Shown: piece after piece, positions 14,119 to 18,363 of the stretch
Layout of the letters: every line of letters starts with the position of its first letter
Position numbering within the stretch: the stretch's first letter is position 1
Assembly: GCA_964452045.1 (NCBI GenBank)
Contig: CAYVKM010000076.1
Coordinates: 1-18,363, forward strand
DNA: 18,363 bases
Direction of reading: 5' to 3'
From: CAYVKM01 sp964452045
Lineage (GTDB): Bacteria > Calditrichota > Calditrichia > RBG-13-44-9
Position numbers and translations under genes: made by a program
Notes under the pieces: model-generated
The model's database searches: none
The model's input: only the letters and a program-made list of their open reading frames with translations
Told to the model about the DNA's origin: nothing

Positions 14119-15960
14119 ATGACGACCAGAATTGTTGAATGTGTTCCTAATTTTTCTGAAGGTCATGACAAAGGTGTTATCGATCAGATTACAAATGAGA
14201 TCGAGGCCGTGGATGGTGCCAGGCTCCTCAGTGTCGAGATGGGTGCAGATGTAAACAGAACTGTCGTGACCTTTATTGGTACACCGGACGCGGTGAAGGA
14301 AGCGGCCTTCCAGGCAATCAAAAAAGCCTCGGTTGTCATAGATATGCAAAAACACAGTGGTGCTCACCCGCGTATGGGTGCGACAGATGTCTGTCCATTC
14401 GTCCCGGTTGAAGGGGTAACCATGCAGGATTGTGTTGAAATTTCAAAAGAGGTTGGTGCCCGGGTTGGAAAAGAATTGGATATTCCTGTTTACCTTTATG
14501 AAGAGAGTGCCCAAAAACCGGATAGAAAAAATCTGGCCAGCATCCGACAGGGCGAATATGAGGGCTTCAAGGAAAAGATAAAGGATCCGCACTGGAAACC
14601 GGATTTTGGACCGGCCAAATTCAATGCAAAAGCCGGTTCAACTGCTATTGGTGCCCGGGAATTTCTAATTGCCTATAACATTACCCTGAATACCAAGGAA
14701 AAACAGTATGCGATGGATATTGCATTTGAGCTCCGGGAAAAAGGCCGCAGCGCACGCAAGAATGTTGATGATTCCATTTACATGCGTGGAGATTTAATGA
14801 AATACCGGGAGAATTATTATCCTTGTGGGGATTGCGATTTTATCGGTAAGACGATGAAGGAGACCGTTGAACATTGTCAAAAAGAACATAATTATGATTT
14901 GTATGAATTACTTCGAGAGCATGATACCGATCCGGAAAATCCGATAGGTCGATCAGTAAAGACGCCTGGTTTTTTTAAACAATGTAAAGCAATTGGCTGG
15001 TATGTCGAAGAATATGGACGGGCACAGATCTCCATTAATCTTACCAATTATAAAATATCACCCCCACATTTGGTGTTGGAGAAGGCCCGGGAACTAGCTG
15101 CCCAGCGTGGATTGGTGGTAACCGGAAGTGAAGTGGTCGGACTCATTCCGTTTCAGGCCATTTATCAGGGAGGCAAATATTATTTACAAAGACAAGGTCG
15201 TTCCACCGGTATACCGGTAAAGGATGTTATCGAAACTGCTATCTATTCCATGGGATTGAATGATGTATCCCCGTTTAAAGCCAAGGAAAAAATTATCGGT
15301 TTGCCTACTATCGATCATGGTCATTTGGTATCTTTGAAAACCGCAGATTTAATCCATGAAGTCAGCCGGGAAACCCCTGCACCCGGTGGCGGTTCAATTG
15401 CCGCGCTGGCTGGTTCACTGGGGGCTGCTTTGGCCAGTATGGTCAGTAATTTGACAATTGGAAAGAAGGGTTATGAATATGCTTGGGAAGAACTCACCCA
15501 GCTTGCCGAGAAAGCCCAGGAAATTAAGGACAAACTTATCCGGGCTGTTGATGACGATACCAATGCTTTTAATGCATATATGACAGCGAGACGGTTGCCC
15601 CAAAACACAAAAGAGGAAATCGAGGAGCGGGAAAGGGCGATTCAGGACGGATTAAAGCAAGCGGTTATGGTTCCGTTAAATACAGCAGAACTGAGCCTGG
15701 AAGCCTTGATTACCGCCAAAAGAGTAGTGGAAATCGGGAACAAGAATTCCGCCACCGATGCGGGTGTTGGCGCTCAGATAGCGTTTACCGGAGTTCGTGG
15801 GGGTATTTACAATGTATTGATAAATTTGCCTCAAATTACGGATAAAAAATTTATTCAGGACATGAAGAAGAAATGTACAGAGTTGGAAACTACCGCCCAA
15901 CGACATCTGGACGAGAGTACCAATACTTTAAAATCTATAATTGATAAAATGTTGAAATAG
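14119..15960 (+). CDS. Bifunctional glutamate formimidoyltransferase / formiminotetrahydrofolate cyclodeaminase with zinc-finger-like insert
   Basis: Moves the formimino group from formiminoglutamate to tetrahydrofolate, then releases ammonia to give 5,10-methenyl-THF, linking histidine breakdown to one-carbon metabolism. Residues 1-200 form the N-terminal transferase subdomain (VECVPNFSEG 6-15; KHSGAHPRMGATD 78-90 with the likely catalytic His83). Residues 284-395 form the C-terminal subdomain (KAIGWYVEEYG 290-300, QISINLTN 303-310). Residues 403-613 are the cyclodeaminase (ETPAPGGGSIAALAGSLGAA 418-437). Mammalian-type FTCD has the same order but is about 540 residues long. The extra length is mainly a roughly 70-residue insertion (about 211-283) containing C236-x2-C239-x12-H252-x4-H257, the spacing of a C2H2 zinc finger. 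AGGAG precedes the ATG. No hut genes are nearby, so the pathway context is not shown. A strong terminator follows. Confidence 0.93.
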   Translation: MTTRIVECVPNFSEGHDKGVIDQITNEIEAVDGARLLSVEMGADVNRTVVTFIGTPDAVKEAAFQAIKKASVVIDMQKHSGAHPRMGATDVCPFVPVEGVTMQDCVEISKEVGARVGKELDIPVYLYEESAQKPDRKNLASIRQGEYEGFKEKIKDPHWKPDFGPAKFNAKAGSTAIGAREFLIAYNITLNTKEKQYAMDIAFELREKGRSARKNVDDSIYMRGDLMKYRENYYPCGDCDFIGKTMKETVEHCQKEHNYDLYELLREHDTDPENPIGRSVKTPGFFKQCKAIGWYVEEYGRAQISINLTNYKISPPHLVLEKARELAAQRGLVVTGSEVVGLIPFQAIYQGGKYYLQRQGRSTGIPVKDVIETAIYSMGLNDVSPFKAKEKIIGLPTIDHGHLVSLKTADLIHEVSRETPAPGGGSIAALAGSLGAALASMVSNLTIGKKGYEYAWEELTQLAEKAQEIKDKLIRAVDDDTNAFNAYMTARRLPQNTKEEIEERERAIQDGLKQAVMVPLNTAELSLEALITAKRVVEIGNKNSATDAGVGAQIAFTGVRGGIYNVLINLPQITDKKFIQDMKKKCTELETTAQRHLDESTNTLKSIIDKMLK

Positions 15961-15978
15961 AGTAAATCAACCACTCTT

Positions 15979-16018
15979 AAAAAATACCCCGCCGGATTTT
16001 CGACGGGGTATTTTTTTT
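15979..16018. terminator. Bidirectional rho-independent terminator
   Basis: A-run and ATACCCCG (15979-15991) pair with CGGGGTAT and a T-run (16004-16018), with a further C/G extension across one mismatch and a GATTTT loop. U-tracts occur on both strands, so it can end both the folate enzyme transcript (+) and the convergent beta-propeller gene (-), whose stop is at 16029. Confidence 0.9.
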
Positions 16019-16028
16019 GGAGGAATAA

Positions 16029-18230
16029 CTAGCGCATTAGGGTCATTTTTTTTGTTTGGGAGAAGTTATTTACTTTTAGCTGATAAAAGTAGATTCCTGA
16101 GGGAGAAGATAATCCTAGATCATTGTGCCCATCCCAGTTAAAGGTATATCCACCTGTCCCCAGCTTTCCCTCGAAAAGTCGTTTGACAACCTGTCCCAGA
16201 GTGTTATAAATGGTCAGTGTGCCTTGTCCGGCCTGTGGTATTTCAAAACGTATTTTTGTTCTGGGATTAAACGGATTGGGATAATTCTGATAAAGTTGAT
16301 AGTGAGTAATCACCGGATCGTAGGCGATGATGCTATTTGGGGTCATACCAATGATATATCCATTCTGTCCGGCGATGAATCCGGTGTTTTCATCCAACCA
16401 GGTCATTGCCTGAAAACTGATTTCGGTAACTGAGGCGGGAACCATTTGCTGCTCCCAACTCAACCCACCATCTGTTGTCTTGTAAATTGCGCCGGCTTCG
16501 CCGCAGATGTAACCGGTGGTATCGTTGGTAAATTGTATTCGATAGAGGTCAGGCGAAATTCCCGGTGTATTATTATTTAGTAAATGAGCATTTTCCGACC
16601 AATTTTCGCCGGCATCGGTTGTTTGGTATACATACCCATCTGCTGCACAGATAAAACCGGTGTCCTGATCCAGGAAAGCTATATCCTGCATGCTCATGGA
16701 TCCCATATCGACAACCTCTGCCCAGCTTGTTCCACCATCGACACTTCTGAAAATTTTACCGCTTTTTGCGGCGATAATACCAGTATTTGCATCCAGGAAA
16801 ATACAATCATTAAGTTCTGTACTGGATCCGATACTTCCCTCTGTCCAGATTTCGCCGCCATCGGTGGTGAATTGCATTACACCGGAGTATCCACCGGCAA
16901 TACCATTCATGTTGTCCTTAAAATAGATGAAATTATAAGGGCGGTTACTACCGAATCCATAGCTGGTTAATTTCATTTCCCAACTCTGACCACCATCAAT
17001 GGTTTTGCCGATCATACCATCATCACCGGCAAAGAAACCGGTATTATCATCGATAAAGAAAAGTGATCTTAAACCACCCCATACCATAGGATTTGGTTTA
17101 ATTGGATATGACCAGTGAAATCCGCCATCCTGACTTATAGTTAATTCACCACCAGAGCCGGATAACGAAAATAGATTATTCCCGGCGGAAACCATATCGA
17201 CAAAAGGAATATTTGGCCAGCTTAAAAGAGGGGTAAAAGTTTGCCCGCCATCATTAGATTCAAATAGCTGTCCGTATTCTGCCATGACATAGACATGTTG
17301 TTCATTAAATGCTTGAAGATAGTTAATGTCACTGGCGGTGACAAAGTTTAAGGTATCCCAACTTGCACCGGCATTACTGCTGTGGTATACTTTTCCATCA
17401 CTATCCGCCGTCCAGATGTGATCGTTAAAAGCAGTAATACACCAAAATATCTTAAATAAAGGGACAAGAATACCAGCTACATTTGTCCAGTTGGCCCCAT
17501 AATCTATGGTTTTAAAAACAGTGCCATGGTAACCGGAGCTGTAACCTATTCCATTTGTTAAACCAAAACAAGCATATTGTCTTTGACTGAGAGCGCCTCC
17601 GGGGAAAGGGGCATTGGTCATATTCCAGTTTGTTCCTCCGTTCCCGGTGTACAAGATAATTCCATCATTATTTCCGCTGATGCAAAATGCCCTGTTGGCA
17701 TCCCAGGCATAGATATCATCCAGATCTGAGGTAACTCCGGCCGCCATTTGAAGCACCCAGTTGGAACCGCCATCCGCGGTTTTTAAAATTACTCCATCAT
17801 CTCCCGAGACATAAACATTGAGAGTGTCAACTGCATAAATTGCCTGTAAGTCCACCGAGGTAATTCCCGGTGTCTGATTCATCCAGTGTAACCCGCCATC
17901 GTTGGTTTTCCAGATAACACCATTTGATCCGACTACCCAGCCTACCATGCTGTTCACAAAAAAGACATCATTCCACACCGTATCGGATCCTGCCGGAATA
18001 TAACTTTGAATACTCCAGGTCTGGCATTTATCACTGGTATGAAGGATATAATTTACGGTTGTTGCCCCTACGCTTCCTACAATCCATCCTTCATTTTCAT
18101 TGAGAAAGAAAACATTATCCCGGCTGTAAATTTCCGGTACCTGGGGTTCCTGAATAATTTGCCACTCATTTTGAGAAAAGACCAGAGACAGGCATAACAA
18201 CAAAAAGATTAACACAGTAGAAAAACGCAT
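16029..18230 (-). CDS. Secreted Ycf48/BNR-repeat beta-propeller protein with T9SS-type C-terminal sorting domain
   Basis: A 733-residue protein with a signal peptide (1-19, VFS|Q). By eye I count 13 copies of a roughly 43-residue repeat with the core GxIxKTxDGGxxW. The conserved aromatic positions are 72, 116, 158, 202, 248, 291, 332 (Phe), 373, 417, 462, 503, 544 and 592. This is the Ycf48/sortilin-like propeller type. Thirteen repeats suggest two joined six- or seven-bladed propellers. Residues 644-733 form a C-terminal domain starting YQLYQNYPNPFNP, then a FlgD-like Ig fold ending in SGIYFYQLKV and KKMTLMR, typical of type IX secretion sorting. It is probably exported and attached to the surface or released. 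Ligand and role are unknown. The start is supported by GGAGGAG just upstream. Confidence 0.92.
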   Translation of the reverse strand: MRFSTVLIFLLLCLSLVFSQNEWQIIQEPQVPEIYSRDNVFFLNENEGWIVGSVGATTVNYILHTSDKCQTWSIQSYIPAGSDTVWNDVFFVNSMVGWVVGSNGVIWKTNDGGLHWMNQTPGITSVDLQAIYAVDTLNVYVSGDDGVILKTADGGSNWVLQMAAGVTSDLDDIYAWDANRAFCISGNNDGIILYTGNGGTNWNMTNAPFPGGALSQRQYACFGLTNGIGYSSGYHGTVFKTIDYGANWTNVAGILVPLFKIFWCITAFNDHIWTADSDGKVYHSSNAGASWDTLNFVTASDINYLQAFNEQHVYVMAEYGQLFESNDGGQTFTPLLSWPNIPFVDMVSAGNNLFSLSGSGGELTISQDGGFHWSYPIKPNPMVWGGLRSLFFIDDNTGFFAGDDGMIGKTIDGGQSWEMKLTSYGFGSNRPYNFIYFKDNMNGIAGGYSGVMQFTTDGGEIWTEGSIGSSTELNDCIFLDANTGIIAAKSGKIFRSVDGGTSWAEVVDMGSMSMQDIAFLDQDTGFICAADGYVYQTTDAGENWSENAHLLNNNTPGISPDLYRIQFTNDTTGYICGEAGAIYKTTDGGLSWEQQMVPASVTEISFQAMTWLDENTGFIAGQNGYIIGMTPNSIIAYDPVITHYQLYQNYPNPFNPRTKIRFEIPQAGQGTLTIYNTLGQVVKRLFEGKLGTGGYTFNWDGHNDLGLSSPSGIYFYQLKVNNFSQTKKMTLMR

Positions 18231-18363
18231 GAGGTTTCTCCTCCCTGGGTATTCATCATAATTTTACTTTTTATAAGGATATTAAAATATTTTCGTTTCT
18301 ATATAAATATCAATATTGAGTAGGAATAATGCAACAAAAATTTTGTGTTCTTTTGTTTTATTT

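Overview
The window looks like an ordinary chromosomal segment of a Gram-negative bacterium from the Bacteroidota/FCB-like periphery, such as Calditrichota, Ignavibacteriota, KSB1 or Marinimicrobia. This placement is an inference. It rests mainly on a secreted beta-propeller protein ending in a type IX secretion (T9SS)-style sorting domain with the NYPNPFNP motif, and on a signal-peptide-bearing multihaem cytochrome c that implies a periplasm. No tRNA, rRNA, CRISPR array, transposon or phage gene was seen.

Layout. Positions 1-2927 hold the 3' part of a manganese/zinc/iron ABC transporter operon of the TroBCD/SitBCD type: an ATPase cut by the window edge and two permeases, each extended at the C-terminus by a winged-helix-like domain. 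A PPC/DUF296-domain protein (2990-3376) and a small cysteine-containing protein (3565-3771) follow. Next is an Fe/Mn superoxide dismutase (3963-4589) with a Fur-box-like sequence upstream. It converges through a bidirectional terminator on an AMP-forming acetyl-CoA synthetase (4620-6530, minus). After a 318-bp gap comes a large membrane-bound RsbU/SpoIIE-type phosphatase (6849-9449, minus). It is divergent from a 924-residue protein (9697-12471) that fuses a 19-haem cytochrome c to a b-type cytochrome membrane domain. Downstream on the plus strand are a secreted DUF1028-TPR protein, a 75-residue unknown protein and a bifunctional glutamate formimidoyltransferase/formimino-THF cyclodeaminase. 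A second bidirectional terminator separates these from the minus-strand T9SS-sorted beta-propeller protein (16029-18230).

How the genes relate. The metal transporter and the metal-dependent superoxide dismutase make a plausible metal/oxidative-stress neighbourhood. The other genes appear to be single-gene units: acetate activation, partner-switch signalling, quinone-linked periplasmic electron transfer, one-carbon/histidine metabolism and surface display. The most unusual points are an almost exact internal duplication of an eight-haem module in the giant cytochrome, tandem permeases that each carry a fused winged-helix domain, and a C2H2-zinc-finger-like insertion in the folate enzyme. I did not find a convincing multi-gene novel system.
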